NCBI GenBank assembly: GCA_963729215.1
Contig: CAVSND010000017.1
Span: 61,227 to 125,226 of the forward strand
Direction: 5' to 3'
DNA: 64,000 nt
Source: CAVQJU01 sp963729215
GTDB taxonomy: Bacteria; Acidobacteriota; Vicinamibacteria; Vicinamibacterales; CAVVIG01
Both the position numbers and the translations under genes were made by a program. Positions 21,130-31,019 of this stretch are shown piece by piece. The stretch's first letter is position 1, and each line of letters opens with the position of its first letter. The notes beneath the pieces were generated by a model. That model made no database searches. It was not told where the DNA came from and saw only the letters and a program-made list of their open reading frames with translations.

Positions 21130-21998
21130 CCCGGAAGGCTAGACGGAGACGCGAGGGTTGGCAACCGGAAACGCCGGCGGTGAGTCGCTGCACGTCTTAT
21201 CAGGTTTCCTTCCCGCCCCCGCGCTTGCGCCGGCACCTGGGGCGCCGGAATCTCGCAGGGCCGGGGATTCCATCTGGACAGATCGGTTTCCTTCTTGAAC
21301 TGCGAGCTGATCACGAATTCCTGCGTCAGGAACGCCGGATCGGAGACGACTGTCGTGACGATGAGCCACGTGCCGTCGTCGGCCAGCGTGAAGCTGTCGA
21401 AGAATTCCTTCACGACCGCGCGATCGCTGTACGGCACGCCGTTGGGGCGGAGATAACCGGCTTGCAGGTTCGTCGTGACCACCTCGAGCGACCCGCCCGG
21501 CGTTGGCGCACCCTGCGCGAAGATGCCGCGGTTCTGTGGCTGCCGGAACCATCGAGCCTCGGAGTCGCCCTGCAGCGACCGCGCGCCGGCCGGCGACGAC
21601 GCGCCGAAGCGAAAGCGGCGGACTTGCATCCCCGCGTCGAACTCCAGGACGAGCGTGTTGGCGCTCTCCCAGCGAATGCGCACGCGGCCGGGCTGTCGAA
21701 TCAACCCCGGAGGGCCGAACGCCTTGCACAACGCGCCGCGCGCGCGGTCGGCGTTCAGGTCCCAGGCGTCCGCCGCCTTGCGCCCCGCGGCGTTGAGCGG
21801 CACGCTCGATGTGTCGCCCTTCGGCGGCGTCACCATCCGCCACCGCCAGTCTTCGGTGATGATCGACACCCACTGTCCGGTGATGTCGATCAACGCCGAC
21901 TCGCGCGCACTGCGGGCGTCAGCGCGCGGTCCCTGCGCGAGGACGACGGCGCCGGCGGCGACGGCGAACGCCGCCAGCGACACGAGACGCCGCTTCAT
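21081..21998 (-). CDS. Secreted protein of unknown function, family R (copy 1)
   Basis: Exported protein (signal MKRRLVSLAAFAVAAGAVVL) with no recognised enzyme motif. It shares its whole length with the protein at 36571-37362: DITGQWVSIITEDWRWRM, PPKGDTSSVPLNAAGRKAAD, GSLEVVTTNLQAGYLRPNG and SQFKKETDLSRWNPRPCE. The paralog stops right after WNPTPCAVR, so the raw tail here, which overlaps the LysR start, is probably off-frame; an alternative frame gives a TGA at 21200-21202. ATGA overlap with the MBL-like gene before it. A secreted small beta-rich protein is my reading from the alternating hydrophobic pattern. Confidence 0.7.
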   Translation of the reverse strand: MKRRLVSLAAFAVAAGAVVLAQGPRADARSARESALIDITGQWVSIITEDWRWRMVTPPKGDTSSVPLNAAGRKAADAWDLNADRARGALCKAFGPPGLIRQPGRVRIRWESANTLVLEFDAGMQVRRFRFGASSPAGARSLQGDSEARWFRQPQNRGIFAQGAPTPGGSLEVVTTNLQAGYLRPNGVPYSDRAVVKEFFDSFTLADDGTWLIVTTVVSDPAFLTQEFVISSQFKKETDLSRWNPRPCEIPAPQVPAQARGREGNLIRRAATHRRRFRLPTLASPSSLPGWNSGISGTSSRWPTS

Positions 21999-22934
21999 CG
22001 CGCCCTCCGGCTCAGGTCACGATAGATCGCCTCGACGAACCGCTCGCCGTTCCATCCGTCGGTCTGTGCGTCGAAGAGGCCGTCGTAGTCGAAGGTCGGT
22101 TTCGCGCGCTTCACGTCATCGAGCGAGCGGCCCTTCTCGACGAGATCCCGCACCCGGTCGCGGACGATGGTCACCATGTCGCGGTAGTTGGCGACGTCGG
22201 TCTGGTCGCTCAGCCGGCCGCGGCCGGGCACGATCACCGTGCCGCCCTCCTGGCTTTCTCCGGCCACGGCAATCTCGATCACGCGGTTGAGCGCGTCCAG
22301 CACGCCGGCGATGCTGCCGCCGCGATCGGGATCGAATCGCGGGTATGCCGTCGTGTCGAAAATCGCCCCGCTGCAGATCACGTCCGAGCGGCGGAAGAAC
22401 ACCATCGTGTCGCCGTCGGTGTGCCCGGCCGGCACGTGCACGAAGCGCACGGCCTCGCCATTGGAGAAGAGCGTCCACTGAGCGGTGAAATAGGTGTCGG
22501 TCGGCCAGATGTCCGTCGGGGCCTTCGTCGCGTTCATCCTGTTGAGCACGTTCAGGTGGGCGATGATCGACGCCCGCGTGTCGGACCCGCGGGGATCGAT
22601 CGAGTCGATCACGCGAACGTACCGGCCGGCCTTGGACAGCGCGCCCGCGCCGCCTGCCGCCTGATCGTCGCCGCTCGTCAGCACGATGTGCCGAATCGGC
22701 TGCGCCGTCAGCGACCGGATGGCGTCGAGCACCGCTCCGCTCAACGCCGCCGGTTGCGTATCCACCACGAGCGGACCTTCGGGGCCGATCTGCACGGTGG
22801 TGTTGCCGCCCGGCCCGACAATCACGAACACGTTGCCCTGAACGGGAAGGATCTCGAGACGCTGCTGCGCCGTCACCGCGGCAACGGCCGCACACACGAA
22901 GAGCACGCAGCGCAACGCGGTGCGCCGTGGTCAT
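21995..22934 (-). CDS. MBL-fold protein with degenerate metal site, S (stand-alone)
   Basis: About 312 residues. The likely start is the ATG at 22934, which needs one base removed near 22915 to give MTTAHRLRCVLFVCAAVAAV; a TTG at 22915 opens the raw frame. The MBL strand pattern is clear (VFVIVGPGGNTTVQIG, GPLVVDTQPAALS), but where active members have HxHxDH this one reads LTSGDDQAAGG, and HTDGDTMVFFRRSDVICSG follows. The protein may be a non-hydrolytic or metal-independent member. It aligns with the C-terminal half of the protein at 34758-36586. Start and stop overlap both neighbours. Confidence 0.75.
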
Positions 22935-23785
22935 CGGGCCCCCACCGGACGCAACCGCGCCATGTAGTCCGGGTACATCGTCGCGGCGCCGCCGCGCGTC
23001 GCGTCGAAGGGAATGCCGTGTTTGGCGGCGAACTCTCCGCAGATACGCGTTGGTCCCGGGCAGATGATGCGGCACCGCTCCGCGTGGCCGTTCGATCTCG
23101 GTGGTGGGAATGCAGGAGAACGGACTGAGCTGGAATCCGGGATCCAGCCACCCAGTTCGACGTGCGCACGAACGCCTCGGTGAGGTACACCGGATCCTTC
23201 ACGACGGTCACCAGCGTCAGGTAGTCGCCGTGGCGGATGAAGTACTCGACGAGCGTGGCCTTGTCGCTGCGCGGCACGCCGTTACGCCGGATCCAGCCTT
23301 CCTTCAGGTGCGTGGTCGTCACCTTGAGCATGTCGCCTTCCCACTCGCCCGTCGAGAAACCCTGCCAGCTGTGCTGCGCGTTCGGCGACGGATGCGCCCG
23401 GCCGTCCATGTAGATCGTGCGGCGCGGCAGCATCCACATCAGCGTGGTGTGCCACGACGTCACGTCCTGCGAGACGGGATCGATCGTGCTCGAAATCCGC
23501 ATGCTGGCGGGACCTCGAGGCGCGTAGTCCGCCGGGTGCGGTTCACACTGCCGCTCGGGCATCGTCCACTTGGCCGCGTCCCACGAATCGGCGCGCAGGC
23601 GCGCCGCGTCGTTGATGGGAAGCCCCAGGTAGTCGCCAATCTCAGGGCCGGCGCCGCGCTCGGGAAGATCCTCGTGAAATCGCTGGCCCCACGAGCCGGA
23701 GAGATCCATCTGCGCCGACAGCGCGATGGTCGCCGACACGATGGCCGCGGTGACCGCCGCCACGCCGAGCCTCGTCGCGCGACAT
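22931..23785 (-). CDS. Secreted protein of unknown function, family T (two frameshifts)
   Basis: About 284 residues after joining frames. MDLSGSWGQRFHEDLPERGA begins the mature part; then come TIYMDGRAHPSPNAQHSWQG, TGEWEGDMLKVTTTHLKEGW and RRNGVPRSDKATLVEYFIRH. A break near 23130 separates VRTSNWV from DPGFQLSPFSCIPTTEIERP; the corrected end is ARLRPVGAR with a TGA overlapping the S start. A second break near 23765 would link the frame to an ATG at 23785, three nt after the previous stop. The same sequence forms the N-terminal half of the fusion at 34758-36586. No function is known to me for this family. Confidence 0.7.
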
Positions 23786-23788
23786 CAC

Positions 23789-25925
23789 CTACTTCGCCAG
23801 CGGATCCGGCCGCATCTGGAACTTGACGACGGCGCTGCGCGTGCCCAGACCGCCTTCGACGTGCCAGACGGCGTTCGGTCCGTAGTCCGCGTAGAGGGCA
23901 CGTCCCTTCCACCCGCCATTCGGATCGTCGATGCGGCCGTCCATCCCGCGCGAGAAGAACCCGAGGGGATACGGCACGCGCAGCACGACCCAGCTGCCGT
24001 CGGGCTGCAGGGCGAGCAGCGAATCAGAGCTCGTGCCGTTCGCCAGCGGGAGATTCGCGCCCAGGCCGAGCGTGTTGAAGCGGTCGACGAAGTTGTAGTA
24101 CTGGAAGTCGGCGGCGACGTCACCACGGACGCCTTTGAAACGCGGCCCCGGCACTGGATACAGCGTCCAGCCTTCGCGGCAGTGCTGGCCGTCCATCGCG
24201 GCCGGACCCGACAGGATCCTGCACTTGCGCCGGTCGAAGCTCGCGAGGTGCCCGCTGCCGGCAAGCGCCGTCCAGATCACGCCGTTCGAATCGACGTCGA
24301 TGCCGCGCGGCGTGTAGCCGACGACGCCGTTGGCCGGATCGAAGGGCGGCTCATACGCTTCGCTCACGCACGTCTTCGGCTCGATGCGAACGATCTTTCC
24401 CGGCATCGGTCCCGGCACGGCGCCCCAGACGCTGCCGTCCGGGTGTGGAATGACGCTGTAGAACAGCCCCACCTTGATCTCGCGATCGACGGCGCGATCG
24501 ATCTTCCCGTCGCCGTTGACGTCGAACCAGGGGCGACACCAGCCTTGAGCCGCACCGGCATCCCCGGTCGCCTCGAGCTTCCGTGTGTTCACCCAGCCGA
24601 TCGCCCCGCTGAAGGGACCGTTGCCGTAGATCGTTTCGTCGGCATCGGAGGCAAACTGCACGTGATGCACGTCGAAGCAGATGTCGACCTGCTTGAACTG
24701 CTGCGTCTTCGGGTCGTAGGTACTGAATCTGCCTGAAGCTCGTCGGCATCGGAGCAAGCGCCGCGGAGGGATGGTCTTTGCAAAACGACGGCTGGTTCTC
24801 GGGCACGCGGAACCGCGCCGACATCCAGACGCGCCCCTTGCTGTCCATCGCCGCGTGGTTGGAGATGGCCGGGTCGAACCAGTACAGCTTGGTGCCCCAG
24901 TACGGTGACGGCACCGGCATCGACTGCGGTTTGCCGGGCGGCGTTTTCGGATCGAGCACCGGAATTCTCGTCTCTTTCGCGGTGTGCTCCAGCGTATCGA
25001 GCGTGAGGAACCCGTCGTTGCCCCAGTCCACGCCGTAGATCGGGCCGTAGGCGTTGGCCGTCGGATTCCGCTTGTCGGTGGCCAGCTCATCGTGCGCAAA
25101 CGTCGCCGGGCCGCCCCAGTCCCACATCGTCAGGACGAGATTCCGCTCGAGACCCTTTGGACGCGGCGGCGCCGGCGGGACTTCCCCCGCGGCGATGCGA
25201 TCCGTCCAGTTGGCGAACATCTCGAGGCCGCGCGCGCGCCCGAGCACGGTCACCGCCGAGCTCATCCCCGCGCCGTCCTGCCCGACCTGCACGCGTCGAT
25301 CCCAGGCCGCCACGCTCGACGCAAAGGTCCCGAGCGCCGCCGGAATTTCACGCGTCGCCTTGTTGCCCAGCTGGTGGCAGACGTTGCAGTTCGCTTTGAT
25401 CTGGTTAATCCAGTGATGTTGCGTGGCCATGTCCGGACTGATGCCGTTGCCGGACGGCCCCGTGCCCGGAAAGTCCTTCTCCGGCGGGATGTTGATGAGC
25501 GAGTACCAGTAGTTCGCCGGGTAGATCTGCGCGGCCGCGCGGGGATCGGCCGCCAGCACCGCGGTGAGTGCGAGACGCCGCCCCGGTGTCGCGCGGACCG
25601 GCGTGGAATCGACGAGGCCATAGCCTCGCACCCAGATCTTGTACGTGGCGCGTCGTCCCGGGAGATCGGGCAACAGGTACCGGCCCTGGTCGTCGGTGAC
25701 CACGATCTTCCGGAACTTGGTCGGCGTGTCGGTGGTCTCCGCAATCACCCAGACGCCGGCCTCCGGGCCGCGAGCGCTCCTGACCACTCCGGCGATGTCA
25801 TCGGCGTCGATCGGAATCTGGCTGATGTCGATTTCGCGCGTCGGCGTCTGCGCGCCAAGCCAGAGCGACGCACTGCCTGCCAGAACAAGCGCGAGTAACG
25901 TGATCGAAACGGGCCGACGCGTCAT
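23789..25925 (-). CDS. Exported mono-haem protein: carboxypeptidase-regulatory domain plus beta-propeller (one frameshift)
   Basis: About 711 residues. ATG 25925 follows AAGGAGATT and opens a signal peptide (MTRRPVSITLLALVLAGS). Next is a carboxypeptidase-regulatory-like beta-sandwich (about residues 30-100: IAGVVRSARGPEAGVWVIAE), one c-type haem motif CNVCH near residue 155, and an NHL/streptogramin-lyase-type propeller (GVDWGNDGFLTLDTLEHT; GIDVDSNGVIWTALAGSGHL). A break near 24725 splits the propeller. Such haem-plus-propeller proteins are common in Acidobacteriota, with unproven roles. The following T gene starts 3 nt later. Confidence 0.75.
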
Positions 25926-25975
25926 TGCTGGAATCTCCTTGCGAGATCGGCACGGCGAAGCGAGGAGAGTCTTCC

Positions 25976-27344
25976 TCACCGCGAGACGTCCGCCTTGCGT
26001 GCGCTGTCGATCGACTCCAACAAACCGTTCACGATCGACGACTCCGCGCATCCCGGCTTCAGTCGCGACGACAGCACCTCGAACGTGTACTTCCCGTACG
26101 AGGCATCGTCTGGAATGTAGCCGGAGCGCGCCGATCCGTTCGTCAGCGTCGCCATCATCGTGGCCTTGAACGGCGACTCGCGCTTCAGCCGTTGCGCAAT
26201 GGGACTGAAGACCTCGGCATTCACGGCGCCGATCATGACGTCGCCCACCTGCAGCAGCCCCAGCCGGATCTCGACGGGCCCCGCTTCCTTGTACGTGCCT
26301 TCGGATCCGGCGCGGCCGTCATTCGTCCGCTCGCGGCCGGGACACTGAATCGTCTTCTGGCTGCCGAACAACCGGACCTCCGTATCGGTCCGTTCGATGT
26401 TCCGCATGACGTAAAGCACCTCTTCCCCGAGGAACTGACCCATCGACGACACCATCTGCCGCTGCTGGTTCATCAGGCGTGCAACGGCGGCGTTGTTCCG
26501 GTCGAGGCCCTGTCCGCCGGGCGGCATCGCGTTGCTGATGTCGCTGCCACGCTTCGCGTAGTCCTTGATGCGGATCTCCCGCAGGTCGTACGTCTGCTGG
26601 AAGTAGATCGGATTCTGGTCACCCGAGGCACCAGTGGACCAGACGGCGACGACGCTGCCGCCGGAGGCGTCTTCGATGTAGCGCGAGCTCGCGCCGGGAA
26701 TGTCGCCGCTGATCTGATCGAGCTGACCGGCAATCACCCCGTGCACGGCGTAGTTGTAGTACACCGCAAGCGGTTCTCCGCTCAGACTCTCGAACTTCAG
26801 CACGGCCACGGTCTTATCCGACGGCCCTTCGCGGTTGGGGCCTTCCCACCACTTTCCTGTCTTCGGATCGGTAATCTGCCGGTTGACGTTGATGTAGGAC
26901 TCGCCGGTCCCGTAGCCCACGCGCGCGGGCACCAGCTTCTGCTGTGCGAGCCTCGCGGCCTCCACGATCTTCCGTGCGTAGTCGGGGGCTGGCGGTCCCG
27001 GCACGCTGTGCGTGTGCGTCGCTGTCAGCAGAACGTTGACAGACGGAATGCGGAGCTCCGTTTCGATCTGCCGCGTGACCGCCTGCCAGACACCGTCGGA
27101 GATGATGCCGGCGTCGACCGTGATCAGCGCGGCCCGGGCGGCGCCGCTTTCCAGCACGATGGCTCTCGCGTAGACGCGGTCGAGCACGCCGAGGTAATTC
27201 CTGGGGAGCTCAGACTCCGGTCGGCGTCACGTCCACTCTCGCGGCGCCCACGCGCAGTGACGACGTCGCGCGAGTGTCCTGCGCGGCGCCCGCGTGCGGG
27301 ACCGCGAACGCCAGGACCGCAACAAGCATCGAACGGGCTCTCAT
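25976..27344 (-). CDS. Neutral ceramidase-like alkaline/neutral hydrolase (one frameshift)
   Basis: About 455 residues starting at MRARSMLVAVLAFAVPHAG (ATG 27344, ribosome site AGGAGAT). The mature start VGAARVDVTPTGV is the N-terminal signature of the neutral/alkaline non-lysosomal ceramidase family; a single extra T near 27213 creates a stop, and ELPRNYLGVLDRVYARAIVL continues in the next frame. The zinc-site sequence ATHTHSVPG and the segment GDIPGASSRYIEDASGG follow. Members without the C-terminal domain, as here, may act on other amides. First gene of the long minus-strand run, divergent from the sucrose operon. Confidence 0.78.
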
Positions 27345-27400
27345 GGCGATCTCCTGTGCCGTCGCCGGACGTTGGCGCAACGCGAGGCGGATCTGTATCA

Positions 27401-27448
27401 ACGGCCGAACCAGTTGTCAATGCGGCTGGCCGTCCGAACGGCCGAACC
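27401..27448. promoter_or_regulatory. Divergent promoter region with candidate operator (CCGAACGG)
   Basis: The 119-nt gap between the ceramidase-like gene and the regulator gene carries an 11-bp direct repeat (ACGGCCGAACC at 27401-27411 and 27438-27448) and a perfect inverted repeat GGCCGT-ccga-ACGGCC at 27428-27443. The core CCGAACGG (27434-27441) recurs at 28562-28569, just before the kinase gene. TATTAT at 27451-27456 is a plausible -10 element ending 7 nt before the GTG, and no strong ribosome site is seen, so the regulator mRNA may be leaderless. All inferred from sequence. Confidence 0.45.
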
Positions 27449-27463
27449 TGTATTATCAGGTTC

Positions 27464-28558
27464 GTGGCTTCGAAACCGGCACAGTCCAAACACGCACGGA
27501 TCCGCCAGACCCTGACCGACCAGATTGCGAGCGGCAGGTACGACGCCGGTCAGCGACTGCCCAGCGAGTCCGCACTCGTCAAAACGTTCGGCGTGTCGCG
27601 GCCGACCGTGAACCGCGTGCTGCGCGAGCTTCAGCTCGCCGGCCTCATCGACCGGCGCGCCGGATCGGGCAGCTACGTGCGCGCCGACGCGGCGGCGCAC
27701 GGGTACGTCTTCGGCCTGCTGATCCCCGAACTGGGACGCACCGAAATCTTCGAACCGATCTGCCGCGGCATGGCAGACGCGCAGCACGGCAGCCGGCACG
27801 TCCTGCTCTGGGGCGCGTCGCTCACGGAAGGCGCGAATATCGAGGAACAGGCATCGCAGGCCTGCCGTCAGCTGGTGGCCAGGAAAGTCTCGGGGGTCTT
27901 CTTCGCACCGCTCGAGCTCACGCCCGAGAAGGACGCCATCAATCGCCGTATCGCGAACGTCTTCGATCGGGCCGCCATTCCTGTCGTCCTCCTCGATCGC
28001 GATCTCGTGCCGTATCCCGCGCGCAGCCATTACGACCTCGTCGGCGTCGACAACCGGCGGGCCGGCTACGTGCTCGCGGCGCATCTCCTCCAGCAGGGCT
28101 GTCGCCGCGTGGCCTTCGTGGGACGTCCAGGCTCGGCGCCGACGGTCGACGCGCGCATCAACGGGTACAAGGAGGCGTTGAACGACGCGGGGCTCGCCCC
28201 GCACGTCTGCCGCATCGACCCGACCGATCGCGCCCAGGTGAAAGGCGTGCTCCGCAAGCCGCGTCCGGACGGCTTCGTCTGCGCCAACGACTTCACCGCC
28301 GCGCAGCTCCTCAGAACGCTCGAGGGCCTCAAGGTATCGGTCCCGCGCGATGTCCGCCTCGTCGGCATGGACGACGTGAAGTACGCCAGCCTGTTGCCGG
28401 TCCCGCTGACCACCGTCCACCAGCCGTGCGCGGAGATCGGCACGATGGCGATCGCCGCCATGCTCGAGCGGCTGGGTCATCCGAAGATGCCGCCGCGCGA
28501 CGTGCTGGTCGACTTCCGTCTCGTGGTGCGGGCGTCCTGCGGATCGCGCAACCATTGA
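27464..28558 (+). CDS. GntR-type HTH / LacI-type ligand-binding regulator (AraR-like architecture)
   Basis: 364 residues. A winged HTH of the GntR family is at about residues 7-75 (QTLTDQIASGRYDAGQRLPS, then VSRPTVNRVLRELQLAGLID); residues 80-364 form a periplasmic-binding-protein-like sugar-sensing domain (HYDLVGVDNRRAGYVLAAHL, DVRLVGMDDVKYASLLPVPL). This is the AraR architecture. The GTG at 27464 is the only start that fits the HTH. It heads the operon containing a fructokinase-type kinase and sucrose phosphorylase, so sucrose, fructose or a derived sugar is the likely effector. The CCGAACGG sites upstream of it and of the kinase are candidate operators. Confidence 0.88.
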   Translation: MASKPAQSKHARIRQTLTDQIASGRYDAGQRLPSESALVKTFGVSRPTVNRVLRELQLAGLIDRRAGSGSYVRADAAAHGYVFGLLIPELGRTEIFEPICRGMADAQHGSRHVLLWGASLTEGANIEEQASQACRQLVARKVSGVFFAPLELTPEKDAINRRIANVFDRAAIPVVLLDRDLVPYPARSHYDLVGVDNRRAGYVLAAHLLQQGCRRVAFVGRPGSAPTVDARINGYKEALNDAGLAPHVCRIDPTDRAQVKGVLRKPRPDGFVCANDFTAAQLLRTLEGLKVSVPRDVRLVGMDDVKYASLLPVPLTTVHQPCAEIGTMAIAAMLERLGHPKMPPRDVLVDFRLVVRASCGSRNH

Positions 28559-28560
28559 CA

Positions 28561-28589
28561 GCCGAACGGCGGGACTGCTACCGTCCCGC
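28561..28589. promoter_or_regulatory. Second CCGAACGG site and 7-bp inverted repeat between regulator and kinase genes
   Basis: Directly after the regulator stop lies GCCGAACGGC (28561-28570), sharing the CCGAACGG core with the site upstream of the regulator. It overlaps a perfect inverted repeat, GCGGGAC (28569-28575) and GTCCCGC (28583-28589). There is no T-run, so a terminator is less likely than an operator or mRNA-processing hairpin. Confidence 0.4.
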
Positions 28590-28598
28590 GCGATTCGA

Positions 28599-29513
28599 TT
28601 GGAAAACATCGTCTCGAAGAATCTGTCTATACAGGATGCGCCGGCGCGGCACGTCGTTCGTGCCCACGCGCTGGTCGTCGGCGAAGTGCTGTGGGACGTG
28701 TTTCCCGACGCCACCCGGCTTGGCGGCGCGGCGCTGAACTTCGCCGTTCACCTCAAACGGCTGGGCCACGTCCCGCGGATCGTGAGCGCCGTGGGGCGGG
28801 ACGCACTGGGCGACACCGCCAACGCCGCGATCACATCGCTCGGGCTGGATACGACGTTCCTGCAGTGGGCCGACCGGTTCAACACCGGAACGGCGTCGGT
28901 CCAGCTTGGTCCTGGCGACCGCACGTCGTTTGTGATCGAACGGCCGGCCGCGTACGACGCCGTGGAGATCTCGGACGCCATCCTCACGCAGATCGTGCAG
29001 TGGAAGCCGTCGTGGTGCTACTACGGAACACTCTTCGCGTCCCGCCCGCACGGCCGGCAGGTGCTGCAGCGGTTGCTCGACGCGCTGCCGGGCGCCCGCC
29101 GTTTCTATGACATCAACCTGCGGCCCGGCTTCGAGTCGCGCGAACTCGCGTGCGACTTGCTGCACCTCGCCGACGTCGTGAAACTGAACGAACGCGAACT
29201 GACACTGGTGCGTGACTGGCTGGGACTGCCGGCGGACCCCGAGAGATTCTGCCGCGCCGGCGCCGCTCGCTTTGGCTGGCAGGCGGCGTGTGTGACGCTC
29301 GGCGCACGCGGCTGCGCGATGCTCGTGGGCGACGACTACGTCGAGGCGGCCGGTGTTCCCGTCGCCGTGGCCGACACCGTCGGCGCCGGCGACGCGTTCG
29401 CCGCGGCATTCGTGCACGGGCTCATCACGGGCTGGCCGGCGCCGAAAGTGGCCGAGTTCTCGAATCGTGCCGGCGCGATGGTGGCCAGCGTGCCGGGCGC
29501 GATCCCAGAATGA
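28599..29513 (+). CDS. PfkB-family sugar kinase, probably fructokinase
   Basis: 304 residues of the ribokinase/PfkB family. It starts at TTG 28599; no better start is visible. Family features: VVGEVLWDVFPDATRLGGAA (substrate lid and GG), RRFYDINLRP (central motif), LNERE, and the C-terminal signature DTVGAGDAF with catalytic Asp265. Next to sucrose phosphorylase, a role in phosphorylating the released fructose is most likely. It overlaps the phosphorylase gene by ATGA. Confidence 0.85.
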   Translation: MENIVSKNLSIQDAPARHVVRAHALVVGEVLWDVFPDATRLGGAALNFAVHLKRLGHVPRIVSAVGRDALGDTANAAITSLGLDTTFLQWADRFNTGTASVQLGPGDRTSFVIERPAAYDAVEISDAILTQIVQWKPSWCYYGTLFASRPHGRQVLQRLLDALPGARRFYDINLRPGFESRELACDLLHLADVVKLNERELTLVRDWLGLPADPERFCRAGAARFGWQAACVTLGARGCAMLVGDDYVEAAGVPVAVADTVGAGDAFAAAFVHGLITGWPAPKVAEFSNRAGAMVASVPGAIPE

Positions 29514-31019
29514 TGAAGAATCAGGCGCAGCTCATCGCGTACGTCGATCGGCTGTCCGGCGGCACGTTCCACGATCTTCAGCGCCTGCTCGACGGGCCGC
29601 TGGCGGGCGCGTTCGGCGGCGTCCACGTGCTGCCGTTCTTCCATCCAATCGACGGCGCCGATGCCGGCTTCGACCCCATCGATCACACCCAGGTGGATCC
29701 GCGGCTGGGAACGTGGGACGACGTCGCGACCCTTGCCGAACGCGTGGACGTCATGGCGGACGTGATCGTCAATCACATGTCCCGTCATTCCCCGCAATTC
29801 GTCGACTGGGACCGCGGAGGCGACGACTCTCCATACGCGGGCATGTTCCTGACGTACTCGCGCGTGTTTCCCCAGGGCGCCTGCGAGTCCGACCTGCTCG
29901 CCTTGAGCACGCCCGCGCCCGACGCTCCCGTTCACGAAGCACACCAACGCGCGCGGCGAGCACGATCCTCCTCTGGACGACGTTCACGAGCGATCAGATC
30001 GACATCGACGTCCGCGATCCCGAGGCACGTCGATACCTGACTGGCATCCTCACGCGACTCCATGCCGCAAAGGTCCGGGCAATCCGGCTCGACGCGATCG
30101 GATACGCGATCAAGCAGCCCGGCACCAGTTGCTTCATGATTCCCGAGACGCGCGCGTTCATCGACGACATCACGGCGCAGGCGCATGCGTTGGAGATGGA
30201 CGTGCTCGTGGAAGTGCACGGGCATTACCAGACGCAAATCGACGTGGCACGGCAAGTCGACTGGGTGTACGACTTCGCGCTGCCGGCGCTCGTGCTGCAC
30301 GCGCTCTACACGCGTGACGCCACGCCGCTGCGGCGATGGCTGGAGATACGTCCGCACAACGCGATCACGGTGCTCGACACGCACGATGGCATCGGCGTCG
30401 CCGACGTCGGCGCGGACCGGGACGGCCGCATGCCTGGACTGCTGGCGCCAGGACGCGATTGACGCGCTGATAGAGACGATCCACGTGCGGAGCCGCGACG
30501 AAAGCCGGCTCGCGAGCGGCGGCGCCGCCCGCAACGTCGACGCGTCTCAAATCAACTGCACGTTCTACGACGCGCTCGGCCGCCGCGATACCGAGTATCT
30601 CGTCGCGCGGGCCATTCAGTGCTTCGTGCCGGGGATCCCGCAGATCTACTACGTCGGGCTGCTGGCCGGCACCAACGATCTCGACTTGCTGCGCCGCACG
30701 CGCGAAGGGCGGGACATCAACCGGCACTACTACACGCCGATCGAACTGCAACGCGCGCTGGCGCAGCCGGTCGTCCAGTCGCTCCTCGCACTACTGCGAA
30801 TCCGCAACACCCACGCCGCGTTTCAGGGCGCGTTTCATGTGAAGGCGGCGGACGCAAGGCGACTCGCGCTCGTCTGGGAACAACGGCACGGCGTTCGCGC
30901 GGCTGGACGTCGATCTGGCAGAGATGGAGGCAGCCGTCACCTGCTCGGCCGACGGCGCGGGCGCCACGGCGCTCGTGTGGTGCTCGATGAACGGAGCGAC
31001 ACAGGGAGAGGATCGATGA
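29510..31019 (+). CDS. Sucrose phosphorylase family GH13 enzyme (three frameshifts)
   Basis: About 502 residues, the normal length of GH13 subfamily 18. It splits sucrose (or a related glucoside) with phosphate to glucose 1-phosphate. The catalytic residues keep the exact spacing of the Bifidobacterium enzyme: nucleophile Asp in AIRLDAIGY (codon 30091), acid/base Glu in LVEVHGHY (30211, +40) and stabilising Asp in LDTHDG (30385, +58). Breaks near 29940, 30445 and 30885; the last restores LDVDLAEMEAAVTCSADGAG and a TGA at 31017. ATGA overlaps on both sides. Glucosylglycerate or sucrose-6'-phosphate specificity cannot be excluded. Confidence 0.85.

Noticed and set aside
28569..28589. The inverted repeat after the regulator gene as a rho-independent terminator.
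   Set aside because: There is no T-run after it and the downstream genes plainly continue the same pathway.
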